Below are positions 26,108 through 35,200 of a DNA stretch of 64,000 nucleotides, piece after piece (the first letter of the stretch is position 1; the number at the start of each line of letters is the position of its first letter). Below the pieces are notes generated by a model that was not told the origin of the DNA, ran no database searches, and saw nothing but the letters and a program-made list of their open reading frames with translations. The position numbers and the translations under genes were made by a program. This DNA comes from Caldibacillus debilis DSM 16016 (GTDB taxonomy: Bacteria; Bacillota; Bacilli; Bacillales; Caldibacillaceae): contig NZ_KB912884.1 in the NCBI RefSeq assembly GCF_000383875.1, forward strand, positions 1 through 64,000, read 5' to 3'.

Positions 26108-26177
26108 AGAAACCAACACGGCTTCTGCATTGGACTTCTGTGGAAATGCAACCGTTATAAACAGCCGGTTTGAAGAA
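26082..26177 (+). repeat. 30-bp direct repeat at the spoVAF 3' end, 66-bp offset
   Basis: 26082-26111 covers the final spoVAF codons and stop; 26148-26177 repeats it with one change (GTTACAAAC versus GTTATAAAC). Each copy carries AACCG...CGGTT, able to form a small hairpin. Confidence 0.85.
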
Positions 26178-26200
26178 GGGCTGCGCCGGCAGAGTTTTCG

Positions 26201-26234
26201 AAATCCCGGTTCGCTTTAAAAACCGGGATTTTTT
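26201..26234 (+). terminator. Terminator after spoVAF
   Basis: Eleven-bp perfect stem AAATCCCGGTT / AACCGGGATTT, 9-nt loop, T run. Confidence 0.9.
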
Positions 26235-26451
26235 CCCGGCTTTCATCTCCGGAAAATCATCATCAGCTTCCGCCGGATGGGAGCATCCGAAAAACGGGCC
26301 GAAGGTTCGGCGGAAAAAGGTTCAGGGGCTGCAGGCCAGGCGAATCCATCCGGTGTCCGGCGGAAAAATCGGCCGTTGCATTCATCGGGCCGTCCGTTCC
26401 AGCCCCGCCAGGATTGAAAAACGGATCAGGTGTCAATCCGCCCCGGATGCG

Positions 26452-26848
26452 ATGTTGGACGTTTTTCCCGCGATGATGGATATTTTTTCAGTGATGACGG
26501 TCATTTTTTCTCCCATGCCGGACAAACTTTTTTCCATGTTGAACAAAAATGTTAAAATGATGAACCGATCGTTAAAAATATCGGACAGTCCGATCCGATG
26601 TGGGACAATTTCTTTATGTTGTTGAACAATCCGGCCGAAATGTCGGACCATCCGTCCGGAAAGCCGAAATGAATGTGGAACGTTTTACCCGGGATATTGG
26701 ACGAACTTGATCTTCAATCGAACGTTTGACAAAAAAGTCGGACATTTTTCCTTCGATGTTGAACCATCCGATCCGAAAGAAAAGAAACATGTTGGACATT
26801 CCGGTCCGGGAAAAATGAATGCCGGACATTCCTTCGCCATGCCGGCCA
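26452..26848 (+). repeat. 21-bp phased degenerate tandem repeat, array B
   Basis: The 9-mer ATGTYGGAC and close variants (ATGATGGAT, ATGACGGTC, ATGCCGGAC, ATGTTGAAC, ATGATGAAC, ATATCGGAC) start at 26452, 26473, 26494, 26515, 26536, 26557 and 26578, exactly 21 bp apart. They continue at 26598, 26619, 26640, then 26673, 26694, 26715, 26735, 26756, 26789, 26819 and 26839. The intervening 12 bp are T-rich (ATTTTTYCCC). Twenty-one bp is two turns of B-DNA, so cores face one side. Stops and the 20-, 30- and 33-bp steps break any single reading frame. It precedes lysA on the same strand. Confidence 0.85.
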
Positions 26849-27079
26849 ATCAGCCGCCAATCAGCCGCCGATGCCGGCCGGCTTCGCGTTCAGCCTCCCG
26901 GGCGGTTTCGTTTTCCGCCTATTCCAAGATTGGCAAACGGCGGAATAAGGGGAAAATTTTTCCGGGTGCGGGAGCAAATCGCGGTGCACGCGTCCCGCCG
27001 TATAAACCGGCATTGCATCCTGTCCCAACTTGTGATAAGTTTTTCTTAATGACTGTCTGGAAGTAGGAGTCGATGTGTG

Positions 27080-28399
27080 ATGCGATTTTACGGCACCATG
27101 CGCGTAAATGCACGCGGCCATTTGGAAATCGGGGGTGTGGATTCGGTCGATTTGGCGAAAAGGTTCGGGACCCCCTTATACGTCTATGATGTGGAACTCA
27201 TCCGGAACAGGGCGAAAAGCTTTTTGAAGGCTTTTCGCACGATGGGAGTGGAAGGCCAGGTTTCCTATGCGAGCAAAGCCTTTTCCAGCATCGCCATTTT
27301 GCAGCTGGTCCATCAGGAAGGCTTGGGCATTGACGTGGTTTCCGGGGGCGAACTGTATACCGCGATGAAGGCCGGCTTTCCCCCCGAAAAAATTCATTTT
27401 CACGGAAACAACAAAAGCCCGGAAGAAATCCGGATGGCTTTGGACTATCAAATCGGCTGTTTCGTCGTGGACAATTTTTATGAATTGGAACTGCTTCACC
27501 GCCTGTGCGAAGAAAGATCCCGGAAGGTGAACATCCAGATCCGGATCTCCCCGGGAATTGAAGCCCATACCCACCACTACATCATCACCGGGCAGGAAGA
27601 TTCCAAGTTCGGCTTTGATCTGGGAAGCGGCCAGGCGGAGGAAGCGTTGAAAAGGGCGCTGTCTTTGCCCTTGTACAACGTGCAGGGATTCCATTTCCAT
27701 ATCGGTTCCCAAATATTCGATACCAAGGCCTACCGGCTGGCCGTCAAAAAGATTTATCAGCATCTCGCCCGTTGGAAGGAAAAATATGCCTATGAACCTG
27801 CGGTTTTAAACCTGGGCGGCGGTTTCGGCATCCGTTATACCCAGGATGATCATCCCCTGCCGGTGGAAAAATACGTCGAGGCCATCGTCGGCGAAGTGAA
27901 GAAGGAAGTGGAGGAAAGGGGCCTGTCTTTTCCGAAGATTTGGCTGGAACCGGGCAGGTCGATCGTCGGGGACGCCGGCGTGACGCTGTATTCCGTCGGT
28001 TCGATGAAGGAGGTTCCGAATATCCGCCGGTATGTGGCGGTGGACGGGGGAATGAGCGACAATATCCGCCCGGCTTTGTACGAGGCCAAATACGAGGCGG
28101 TAGTCGCCAACCGGGTATTGGAACCCCGCGACCGCGTCGTTTCCATCGCCGGGAAATGCTGCGAATCCGGGGATATGCTCATCTGGGACTTGCCCGTCCC
28201 CGATCTTCAAAGCGGAGACATTCTGGCCGTCTTTTCCACGGGAGCCTACGGTTATTCCATGGCCAGCAATTATAACCGGCTTCCGCGCCCGGCGGTCGTT
28301 TTCGTCGAAAATGGCGAGGCGCGGCTGGTCGTCAAGCGGGAAACGTACGAGGATCTTGTGAAAAACGACCTGCCTCTGACCGCGTATACGAATATTTAA
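27080..28399 (+). CDS. lysA: Diaminopimelate decarboxylase
   Basis: Last step of lysine synthesis: meso-DAP to lysine, PLP-dependent. The 439-aa protein has the PLP lysine K66 in SYASKAFSS, HFHIGSQIFD, GGGFGIRY, EPGRSIVGDAG and the catalytic cysteine in KCCESGDML. It closely follows B. subtilis LysA. ATG 27080 is taken, with GTAGGAGT 9 nt upstream; GTG 27077 is an alternative. The order spoVAF-lysA is conserved but the spacer here is nearly 1 kb and filled with repeats. No lysine riboswitch was recognised in it. Confidence 0.95.
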   Translation: MRFYGTMRVNARGHLEIGGVDSVDLAKRFGTPLYVYDVELIRNRAKSFLKAFRTMGVEGQVSYASKAFSSIAILQLVHQEGLGIDVVSGGELYTAMKAGFPPEKIHFHGNNKSPEEIRMALDYQIGCFVVDNFYELELLHRLCEERSRKVNIQIRISPGIEAHTHHYIITGQEDSKFGFDLGSGQAEEALKRALSLPLYNVQGFHFHIGSQIFDTKAYRLAVKKIYQHLARWKEKYAYEPAVLNLGGGFGIRYTQDDHPLPVEKYVEAIVGEVKKEVEERGLSFPKIWLEPGRSIVGDAGVTLYSVGSMKEVPNIRRYVAVDGGMSDNIRPALYEAKYEAVVANRVLEPRDRVVSIAGKCCESGDMLIWDLPVPDLQSGDILAVFSTGAYGYSMASNYNRLPRPAVVFVENGEARLVVKRETYEDLVKNDLPLTAYTNI

Positions 28400-28541
28400 A
28401 ATGATGGCGGGTGCGAAAGGGAAGCGGCGGAAACAGCGCCCGAATGCGGGACGGCCGCCGGACCGGGCGTTCGCCCGGCTGCGGAAGACCGCACAATTCG
28501 GCGCAAAACAAAGGAAGCAATGGGGATTAAATGGGACTTAA

Positions 28542-28600
28542 GCCAGCCGGCACCGCCCTTTTATCGCACACCGGGATAGCTCTCGCTCCGGGCGGCTGGC
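28542..28600 (+). other. Stem-forming sequence after lysA
   Basis: GCCAGCC at 28542 pairs with GGCTGGC ending at 28600, enclosing CACCG / CGGGCGG elements, and a T-rich tract follows at 28609-28616. It could be the lysA terminator. Confidence 0.35.
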
Positions 28601-28656
28601 GCTCCTTCCTTTTTATCGTAAAATTTCATGTTTCCATGCGGGGTGGATGCGGGACA

Positions 28657-28743
28657 ATGAGAAGGAAAAATATCCTGTTGTTTTTGCTGATCCTGGTCAT
28701 CGCGCTGGCTTGGGGAATTTATTACTGGCTGTTCCTTGTCTAG
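28657..28743 (+). CDS. Putative 28-residue single-pass membrane peptide
   Basis: A short frame starting MRRKN and continuing with about 20 hydrophobic residues (LLFLLILVIALAWGIYYWLF). The positive N-terminus and hydrophobic core make a convincing membrane segment, but the ribosome-binding site is weak (GGGTGG about 10 nt upstream) and no homologue is recalled. A longer frame from 28531 exists without similarity. Real existence is uncertain. Confidence 0.3.
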   Translation: MRRKNILLFLLILVIALAWGIYYWLFLV

Positions 28744-28750
28744 AATGTTC

Positions 28751-28795
28751 TTGATTCCCCGGTTAAATATTGTTAAAAATAGTTGTAGTAACAAT
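28751..28795 (+). promoter_or_regulatory. Promoter and operator-like inverted repeat of ribT
   Basis: TTGATT (28751-28756) and TAAAAA (28774-28779) are 17 bp apart. An inverted repeat ATTGTTA (28769-28775) / TAACAAT (28789-28795) overlaps the -10 box, as a repressor site would. Confidence 0.45.
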
Positions 28796-28809
28796 TATTT
28801 AACTAATGA

Positions 28810-29231
<422 letters not shown>

Positions 29232-29553
29232 GATCCTTCTTCCCTTTTTCGGCTATGCCGGAAGGAAGCCGCCTTTCCCGGCAGCAAGCGGAGCGTGGCC
29301 TTGCGATTCGCGGACGGCCGGAAGCGGGCGGGGCGTGCCTTCCCATGGGCGGGACCCCGCGCCGGACGGCATGCCTTTCGCATTCAACGGAAGCCGCATT
29401 GCTTCCGTTATCGGCAGGCACCAGGCGGCGGACAAGCCATCTGAATCCGCGAAAACCCGGCACGTACCCTTTCCGGATGGGCAGAAACCAGCGGCGGGCC
29501 GTTCTTCTTTGCCGCCCGCGGGGCACCGGCGGCGCAGCGGGCAAAGCACCTTT
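29232..29553. other. Intergenic region without recognisable features
   Basis: GC-rich spacer between convergent ribT and the DUF309 gene. No gene, RNA or repeat was recognised. Confidence 0.5.
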
Positions 29554-30015
29554 TCATTTCCTTGGTGCTTCTCCCTCGCCGGTTTTCCGGACGCCGCCGG
29601 CCGGCTCCCGCTCCCCTTCCTCCCTTTCCCGCTTCCGGGCATATTCCACGTATTCCCGGCGGACGCCCGGATCGGTCAAAGGGAGATCGACGTCTTGATA
29701 GGGCCGCCCTTTTCGGATGTTTTCCCGTGTTTGCTCCAGCAGGGACAAAAATTTTCCGCTGTCGAAGCCCAGCCTTTTCAGGGCCTCCTCCTCACCGGAG
29801 AGGCGGAAAAGGGATTTTTCGATCAATTTGCCGGCCCCTTTCCCATTCCCCCGGCGATAATGGTGAAGGGCCGCCGCCACCTGAATGAGCCCGACCCATA
29901 TGCCGTTTTTTCTTCCTTCGCTTTTCCAATGATTTTCGAGAATTTCATGACATTCGTAATAATCCCTTCGCCGGTGAAACTGGAATAAGTATTCGAGATA
30001 AGCACGGGGAACCAT
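29554..30015 (-). CDS. ypuF: DUF309 family protein (YpuF-like)
   Basis: A 153-residue DUF309 protein. The family signature FHRRRDYYECHEILENHW, then GLIQVAAALHHYRRGN, is present at residues 12-60; the all-alpha fold is thought to bind a ligand or metal through the conserved E, H and D residues, but function is unknown. The C-terminal 30 residues are charged and low in complexity. GGAGG is 6 nt before the ATG. It is divergent from scpA, as ypuF precedes scpA in B. subtilis. Confidence 0.82.
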   Translation of the reverse strand: MVPRAYLEYLFQFHRRRDYYECHEILENHWKSEGRKNGIWVGLIQVAAALHHYRRGNGKGAGKLIEKSLFRLSGEEEALKRLGFDSGKFLSLLEQTRENIRKGRPYQDVDLPLTDPGVRREYVEYARKREREEGEREPAGGVRKTGEGEAPRK

Positions 30016-30046
30016 GGGGGCCTCCTTTGCCTGTTTCGATTTTTGT

Positions 30047-30074
30047 TTGCCACGGGGCGCAAATTTTTTATACT
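30047..30074 (+). promoter_or_regulatory. Sigma-A promoter of scpAB
   Basis: TTGCCA (30047-30052) and TATACT (30069-30074) with 16 bp between, 39 bp before the scpA start. Confidence 0.6.
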
Positions 30075-30112
30075 TAGTATTAGTTTAACAAAAAATCGTG
30101 AACGGTGATCCT

Positions 30113-30859
30113 ATGCAAATGAACGTAAAGACGGCCGGTTTTGAAGGTCCGCTGGATCTCTTGCTCCATTTGATCAAACAATTGGAGATCGATATCTACG
30201 ATATCCCGATGGCGGAAATCACCGAGCAGTATTTGTTATATATCCATACGATGCAGGAACTGCAGCTGGACGTGGCCAGCGAATACTTGGTCATGGCGGC
30301 CACGCTGATCGCCATCAAAAGCAAAATGCTGCTGCCGAAACATGAGGAACCGTTGGAAGACGACGGGTTTTCGATAGAATATGAGGAAGATCCCCGGGAA
30401 CCGTTGGTGGAAATGCTGATCGAGTACCGGAAATATAAGGAAGCCTCCGAAGCGTTGAAAGAAATGGGGGAAAACCGGGCGCTCATGTATACGAAACCGC
30501 CCAGCGACCTGTCCGAATACCGGACGGCGGAACGCCCCCTGGATCCTTCAAACCGTCCGACGATTTACGACATGCTGGGAGCCTTTCATAAATTGCTGCG
30601 GCGGAAGCAGCTGCAGAAGCCGTTGAAGACGAAAATCGCCAGGCAGGAATATTCCATTGAAAAACGGATGGAGGAAATCGAAGGTTTTTTGAGGGAAAAG
30701 AAAGGATGGACTAATTTTTACGATCTCTTTCCCGAATATGACAAGGAATATTTGATCGTCACCTTTTTGGCGATCTTGGAGCTGATGAAACAAAACCGCA
30801 TTTTCGTAAAACAAGACGGCATTTTTGCCGACATCTGGCTGACGGTAAATGAGGGGTAA
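30113..30859 (+). CDS. scpA: Segregation and condensation protein A
   Basis: The kleisin subunit of the SMC-ScpAB condensin, 248 aa. The N-terminal domain (FEGPLDLLLHLIKQLEIDIYD) binds the SMC neck, the middle contacts the ScpB dimer, and the C-terminal winged helix (FLAILELMKQNRIFVKQDG) binds the SMC head. Start 30113 is chosen (GGTGATC 4 nt upstream and homology) over GTG 30098. scpB overlaps its stop by one base. Confidence 0.95.
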   Translation: MQMNVKTAGFEGPLDLLLHLIKQLEIDIYDIPMAEITEQYLLYIHTMQELQLDVASEYLVMAATLIAIKSKMLLPKHEEPLEDDGFSIEYEEDPREPLVEMLIEYRKYKEASEALKEMGENRALMYTKPPSDLSEYRTAERPLDPSNRPTIYDMLGAFHKLLRRKQLQKPLKTKIARQEYSIEKRMEEIEGFLREKKGWTNFYDLFPEYDKEYLIVTFLAILELMKQNRIFVKQDGIFADIWLTVNEG

Positions 30860-31437
30860 TGGACATGGACATCGTGAACTGGAAAGGAATCATGGAAAGC
30901 TTGCTCTTCGCCAGCGGGGATGAAGGACTTTCGGTAAAAGAACTCGCGAAAATCATGGATATCGACGAATGGAAGGCCCGGGAAATCCTTGAGGACCTGC
31001 GGAAGGATTACGAAGAAGATCCGAACCGGGGCATCGCCCTGATCGAAGTGGCCGGAAGTTTTAAACTGGCCACGAAAAAAGAGAACGCCGTTTATTTGAA
31101 AAGGATGGTGGAAACTCCTTCATCCACGTCACTGTCCCAGGCGGCCCTGGAGACGTTGACGATCATCGCCTATAAACAGCCGATCACCCGGGCGGAAATC
31201 GAGGAGATCCGCGGGGTGAAAACGGAAAGGCCGCTACAGACCCTCTTGGCGAAGGGCTTAATTCAGGAAGTCGGGCGGAAGGAGGGGGCCGGACGTCCCA
31301 TCTTATACGGGACGACGGAGGAATTTCTCGATTATTTCGGATTAAAGGATTTAAAAGAACTGCCCCCCCTGCCCGATGAAGGGGATGTCGCCCCGGATGA
31401 GGAGGATTTGTTCGCCCTCCGTTTCGAAGAAGATTGA
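30859..31437 (+). CDS. scpB: Segregation and condensation protein B
   Basis: Winged-helix dimer partner of ScpA, 192 aa. Two winged helices are visible (residues 5-80 and 90-160), with the hallmark LTIIAYKQPITRAEIEEIRG and GRPILYGTTEEFLDYFGL. The acidic C-terminal tail is typical. Translation is coupled to scpA. ATG 30865 is an alternative start. A strong terminator follows. Confidence 0.95.
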   Translation: MDMDIVNWKGIMESLLFASGDEGLSVKELAKIMDIDEWKAREILEDLRKDYEEDPNRGIALIEVAGSFKLATKKENAVYLKRMVETPSSTSLSQAALETLTIIAYKQPITRAEIEEIRGVKTERPLQTLLAKGLIQEVGRKEGAGRPILYGTTEEFLDYFGLKDLKELPPLPDEGDVAPDEEDLFALRFEED

Positions 31438-31446
31438 GCATTTTGG

Positions 31447-31474
31447 CACCGGCTGGTTTCAGCCGGTGTTTTTT
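31447..31474 (+). terminator. Terminator after scpB
   Basis: Nine-bp perfect stem CACCGGCTG / CAGCCGGTG, loop GTTT, six T. Confidence 0.92.
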
Positions 31475-31647
31475 GCGTGCACCCGGAAAAGCCCAGCCGG
31501 CGGTTTCCGCAGGCCGCCCGCAAAAAATCGGAATCCGTCCGGACCGGCGAACCGGAAGGCCGTCCGTGCCGCAGAACACCCGATGGGGACAGCGCGTCTT
31601 TGCCGCGCGGCACGGAGGAACCGGCGGCCGTCCGGTTCGCCTGAACT

Positions 31648-31676
31648 GTCATAACTCCGGCGCTTCCGCATAAACT
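31648..31676 (+). promoter_or_regulatory. Candidate sigma-E promoter of dacB-spmAB
   Basis: GTCATAA (31648-31654) and CATAAACT (31669-31676) are 14 bp apart and resemble sigma-E elements. The operon is sigma-E dependent in B. subtilis. Confidence 0.45.
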
Positions 31677-31705
31677 TGTACAAAACCTTAAAGGAGAAAA
31701 CGGAC

Positions 31706-32875
31706 ATGGCTTTTCCGGGATTGCGCTATTTGCTCCTCCTTCTTCTTTTTTTCTTCGCCGGTTCCCTTCTTCCGGACGAAGCGCGGGCCGCGCGGGCGAT
31801 CGACGATTCCGACATCCGGTCCCCCTGTGCCGTGATCATCGACCAAAAGACGGGGCGCATTTTTTTTGAAAAAAACGCCCATGAAAAAAGGCCGATCGCC
31901 AGCATCACGAAGATCATGACGGCCATCCTCGCGATCGAATCGGGAAAACTGGACGAGTGGGCGCCCGTAAGCGGACGGGCGGTCCATACGGAAGGCTCCT
32001 CCATTTATTTAAAGGAAGGGGAAAAGGTGCGCCTCATCGATCTCGTCTACGGCTTGATGCTCCGCTCCGGGAACGATGCGGCCGTAGCCATCGCCGAGCA
32101 TGTCGGCGGGAGCGTCGAGGGCTTCGTTTATATGATGAATGAGAAGGCGGCCCTTCTGGGAATGGCGGATACCCATTTTGCCAACCCCCATGGACTCGAT
32201 GAGAAAAATCATTATTCGACGGCTTACGATATGGCCCTTTTGATGAAGTACGCCATGGAAAACGAAACCTTCCGCAAAATTTCCGGGACGAAGGTCTATC
32301 TGGCGGAAAGCCGCGGGAAGGAGGAGTACCGGGTGTTCCGGAACAAAAACCGCCTGTTGACGGAACTCTACCCGAATGCCACCGGAGGGAAGACCGGCTA
32401 TACGAAACAGGCGAAACGGACGCTGGTCTCCAGCGCGGAGAAAAACGGGCTCGATCTGATCGCCGTTACCTTGAATTCCCCTTCCCAAGACGACTGGCAA
32501 GATCACATCACCCTTTATGAGCGGGTGTTTGATTCCTACCGGATGACGAACATCCTTCCGGAGGGCACCATAAAGGCGGTCCGGCTCCCTTTTTACAAGA
32601 ACCGCGTCTACCTTGCGGAAGGATTCGCCTATCCGCTGGCGAAGGAAGAAAGGCGTTCGGTCAGCGTCCGCTACCGGATGCTGAAACCGAAAAGGGAATG
32701 GGGAAAAAGGGGCGGGGATGCCCCTCCGATCGTCGGGAAGGCGGAAATTTATTTGAATGGGGAAAAGATTCGCACCATGCCGATCTATCTGAAAGCAAAA
32801 AAGGATGAAGGGAATTTTTTTCAGCGTTTCCAGCGCATATTCGCCAGGATTGCCGGGGTCAGCGGACATGATTAA
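31706..32875 (+). CDS. dacB: D-alanyl-D-alanine carboxypeptidase DacB (PBP5*)
   Basis: Mother-cell penicillin-binding protein that lowers cross-linking of spore cortex. The 389-aa preprotein has a signal peptide (to about residue 29, ARA), catalytic S66/K69 in SITK, SGNDAAV (SxN equivalent) and KTG at 229-231, then a C-terminal beta domain and amphipathic helix. ATG 31706 has AAAGGAG 9 nt before it; the frame from 31676 begins at the putative -10 box. spmA overlaps its end by 8 bp. It is distinct from DacF elsewhere in the window. Confidence 0.93.
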   Translation: MAFPGLRYLLLLLLFFFAGSLLPDEARAARAIDDSDIRSPCAVIIDQKTGRIFFEKNAHEKRPIASITKIMTAILAIESGKLDEWAPVSGRAVHTEGSSIYLKEGEKVRLIDLVYGLMLRSGNDAAVAIAEHVGGSVEGFVYMMNEKAALLGMADTHFANPHGLDEKNHYSTAYDMALLMKYAMENETFRKISGTKVYLAESRGKEEYRVFRNKNRLLTELYPNATGGKTGYTKQAKRTLVSSAEKNGLDLIAVTLNSPSQDDWQDHITLYERVFDSYRMTNILPEGTIKAVRLPFYKNRVYLAEGFAYPLAKEERRSVSVRYRMLKPKREWGKRGGDAPPIVGKAEIYLNGEKIRTMPIYLKAKKDEGNFFQRFQRIFARIAGVSGHD

Positions 32876-33458
32876 TCTCATATGGGTCGCACTGACCGTG
32901 ATCGGTCTGTTGTTTGCCGCGATGAACGGGAAAATGGAAGAAGTGAACGGAGCGATTTTGAAAGGCGCCCAGGAAGCGGTCACGTTATGCATCGGGCTGA
33001 TCAGCGTCCTCGTATTTTGGCTCGGCCTGATGCGGATCGCCCAGGAATCCGGTTTATTGCAGTCCCTGACCGGGCTTTTCCGCCCGCTGGCGAAGCGGCT
33101 GTTTCCCGAGGTTCCCGAGGGCCATCCGGCGATGGGATATATCCTTTCCAACATGATCGCCAACATGTTCGGGCTCGGCAACGCCGCGACGCCCATGGGC
33201 ATCAAGGCGATGGAAGAGCTGCAAAAATTGAACGAGGACAAGAAAACGGCAAGCCGTTCGATGGTCACTTTCCTGGCCCTCAACACTTCCGGCTTGACCC
33301 TCGTGCCGACGATGGTATTGTCGATCCGCATGAGCTACCGGTCTTCGTCTCCGGCGGAAATTGTCATCCCCACCTTCTTGACGACGGTTTGCGCGACAAT
33401 TGCCGCCATCCTCATTGACAGGTATTTTTACTTCCGCAGACAACGAAGAAAAAAATAG
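32868..33458 (+). CDS. spmA: Spore maturation protein A
   Basis: A 196-residue membrane protein that, with SpmB, promotes spore core dehydration and heat resistance. It has the nucleoside-recognition (Gate) domain with NMIANMFGLGNAATPMGIKAM and NTSGLTLVPT motifs, and four to five transmembrane helices. Start lies within the end of dacB, so translation is coupled. Confidence 0.93.
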   Translation: MINLIWVALTVIGLLFAAMNGKMEEVNGAILKGAQEAVTLCIGLISVLVFWLGLMRIAQESGLLQSLTGLFRPLAKRLFPEVPEGHPAMGYILSNMIANMFGLGNAATPMGIKAMEELQKLNEDKKTASRSMVTFLALNTSGLTLVPTMVLSIRMSYRSSSPAEIVIPTFLTTVCATIAAILIDRYFYFRRQRRKK

Positions 33459-33492
33459 GGTTCCGGATTGGAAAACGAAAGGGGGAAAGGCG

Positions 33493-34029
33493 ATGGAATT
33501 TTTGTCTCTCGTCTCGATGTGGATCGTTCCCGCAACGATCGGCTTGATCCTGCTTCACGGCACCTGGAAAAAGGTGCCTACCTATGAGTCCTTTGTAGAG
33601 GGGGGGAAGGAAGGGATCCGGATCGCCGTATCGATCATCCCCTTTTTGGTCGGCATGCTCGTCTCCATTTCCATTTTCCGGGCATCGGGGGCCATGGAGT
33701 TTTTTGTGGAAAGCTGCAAGCCTTTCTTCTCGGCCTTCGGCATCCCGGCGGAGGTATTGCCCCAGGCCCTCTTGCGCCCCGTTTCCGGCACGGCGGCCCT
33801 GGCGATCATGAGCGACCTCATCGCCACCTACGGTCCGGATTCCTTCATCGGCCGCCTGGCCTCAGTCATCCAGGGGAGCACCGATACGACCTTTTATGTG
33901 CTGACCGTCTATTTCGGAGCGGTCGGGATCAAAAAGATGGGCGATGCGCTGAAGGTGGGCCTGCTTGCGGACGCCGTCGGCATTTTCGCCAGCATCCTCA
34001 TCGTCATCCTCTTTTTCGGAACGGGTTGA
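33493..34029 (+). CDS. spmB: Spore maturation protein B
   Basis: Partner of SpmA, 178 aa, same Gate fold: FVEGGKEGIRIAVSIIPFLVGMLV, RPVSGTAALAIMSDLIATYGPDS and IQGSTDTTFYVLTVYFGAVG are conserved. ATG 33493 follows GGGGGAAAGG, 34 bp after spmA. It closes the dacB operon. Confidence 0.93.
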   Translation: MEFLSLVSMWIVPATIGLILLHGTWKKVPTYESFVEGGKEGIRIAVSIIPFLVGMLVSISIFRASGAMEFFVESCKPFFSAFGIPAEVLPQALLRPVSGTAALAIMSDLIATYGPDSFIGRLASVIQGSTDTTFYVLTVYFGAVGIKKMGDALKVGLLADAVGIFASILIVILFFGTG

Positions 34030-34190
34030 AGGGAGAAGCGGAGGGATTGGCTGAACGGGCCGTTTTCGCCGGCAAAAGGAAGCCGGTCCGCTTCCTGATC
34101 CATTCGGCCCGGTTCCGCCCGGCGGACGGGGTTTTTTCCGGGGGCCAAGCTACGGCCGGGCACATCATCCAATATCCAATAGCGGACGGA

Positions 34191-34215
34191 AAACGGGGAA
34201 ACGCCCGTTTTTTTT
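34191..34215 (+). terminator. Terminator after spmB
   Basis: Stem AAACGGG / CCCGTTT with 6-nt loop and a long T run. The remainder of 34030-34288 shows nothing else. Confidence 0.75.
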
Positions 34216-34288
34216 CATTTTCTCCGGAAAAATCCCTTCGGCCCTACCCTTTGTTTTTCCTCGGGATGCCGAAATGAATACGAACGTT

Positions 34289-34317
34289 TTGAGATATTTG
34301 CCGATTTATGTCATAAT
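34289..34317 (+). promoter_or_regulatory. Sigma-A promoter of rluB
   Basis: TTGAGA (34289-34294) and CATAAT (34312-34317), spacer 17 bp, 44 bp before the start. Confidence 0.55.
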
Positions 34318-34360
34318 TTTTGCAGGAATCTAGTTGTTACTTCAAAGGAGGGTGCAGGCT

Positions 34361-35089
34361 TTGGAAAGGCTGCAAAAAGTCATCGCCCGTGCCGGAATCG
34401 CTTCGCGACGAAAGGCCGAGCAGCTGATCACGGACGGAAAAGTGAAAGTGAACGGAGAAGTCGTGCGGACCTTGGGCGTCAAGGTTTCCGAAGAGGATAA
34501 AATCGAAGTGAACGGGATCCCGCTGGAAAGGGAAGAACCGGTTTACTATCTGCTTTACAAGCCGCGGGGAGTGATCTCTTCCGTCAGCGACGACAAGGGA
34601 AGAAAAACGGTGGTCGATCTCATTTTGGAAAACGACAAGCGGATTTTTCCCGTGGGAAGGCTGGATTACGATACATCGGGGCTTTTGTTGCTGACCAATG
34701 ACGGCGAATGGGCAAACCTTTTGATGCACCCGCGCTATCAGATTGAAAAGACTTACATCGCCAAAGTGAAGGGGATACCGTCCCGCGCGGCGTTAAGGGA
34801 TTTGGAAAGGGGAGTCATCCTCGAAGACGGGCCGACCGCTCCCGCCAAAGCGAAGCTTGTGTCGGGCAACCGGGAAAAAAATACGGCCATTGTCGAACTG
34901 ACCATCCACGAAGGAAGGAACCGGCAGGTCAAGAGGATGTTCGAGAAAATCGGCCACCCGGTCGTCAAATTGAAACGGGAAAGATTTGCCTTTCTGACCT
35001 TGGACGGGTTAAACGCCGGCGATTACCGCCCCCTCACCCCTCACGAAGTGAAGAAGCTGCGGGTCCTTGCCTTGACGGGGGAATATTGA
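34361..35089 (+). CDS. rluB: 23S rRNA pseudouridine synthase RluB
   Basis: Makes pseudouridine in 23S rRNA (helix 89/90 region in homologues). The 242-aa protein has an N-terminal S4 RNA-binding domain (RLQKVIARAGIASRRKAEQLI) and the RsuA/RluB catalytic domain with Asp in GRLDYDTSGLLLLTNDG. TTG 34361 is the start (MERLQKVIA in homologues) with AAAGGAGGGTG 7 nt upstream. It precedes resA as in B. subtilis. Confidence 0.93.
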   Translation: MERLQKVIARAGIASRRKAEQLITDGKVKVNGEVVRTLGVKVSEEDKIEVNGIPLEREEPVYYLLYKPRGVISSVSDDKGRKTVVDLILENDKRIFPVGRLDYDTSGLLLLTNDGEWANLLMHPRYQIEKTYIAKVKGIPSRAALRDLERGVILEDGPTAPAKAKLVSGNREKNTAIVELTIHEGRNRQVKRMFEKIGHPVVKLKRERFAFLTLDGLNAGDYRPLTPHEVKKLRVLALTGEY

Positions 35090-35200
35090 GGGCGCAGACG
35101 GAACGGCAGCCGGTGCTCCGCCTTCACGGCCCTTGCCGGGGAGGGTGGGCGCCGTAAAAAAATCTTTAAATAACTTTCACACAAACGTCAAAAAAGTTTT

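Noticed and set aside
26452-26848. CRISPR array
   Set aside because: Period is only 21 bp, repeats are degenerate with no conserved direct repeat and unique spacer alternation, and no cas genes are present.
26230-27079. Lysine riboswitch or T-box before lysA
   Set aside because: No L-box or T-box sequence motifs were found; the region is filled by the 21-bp repeats.
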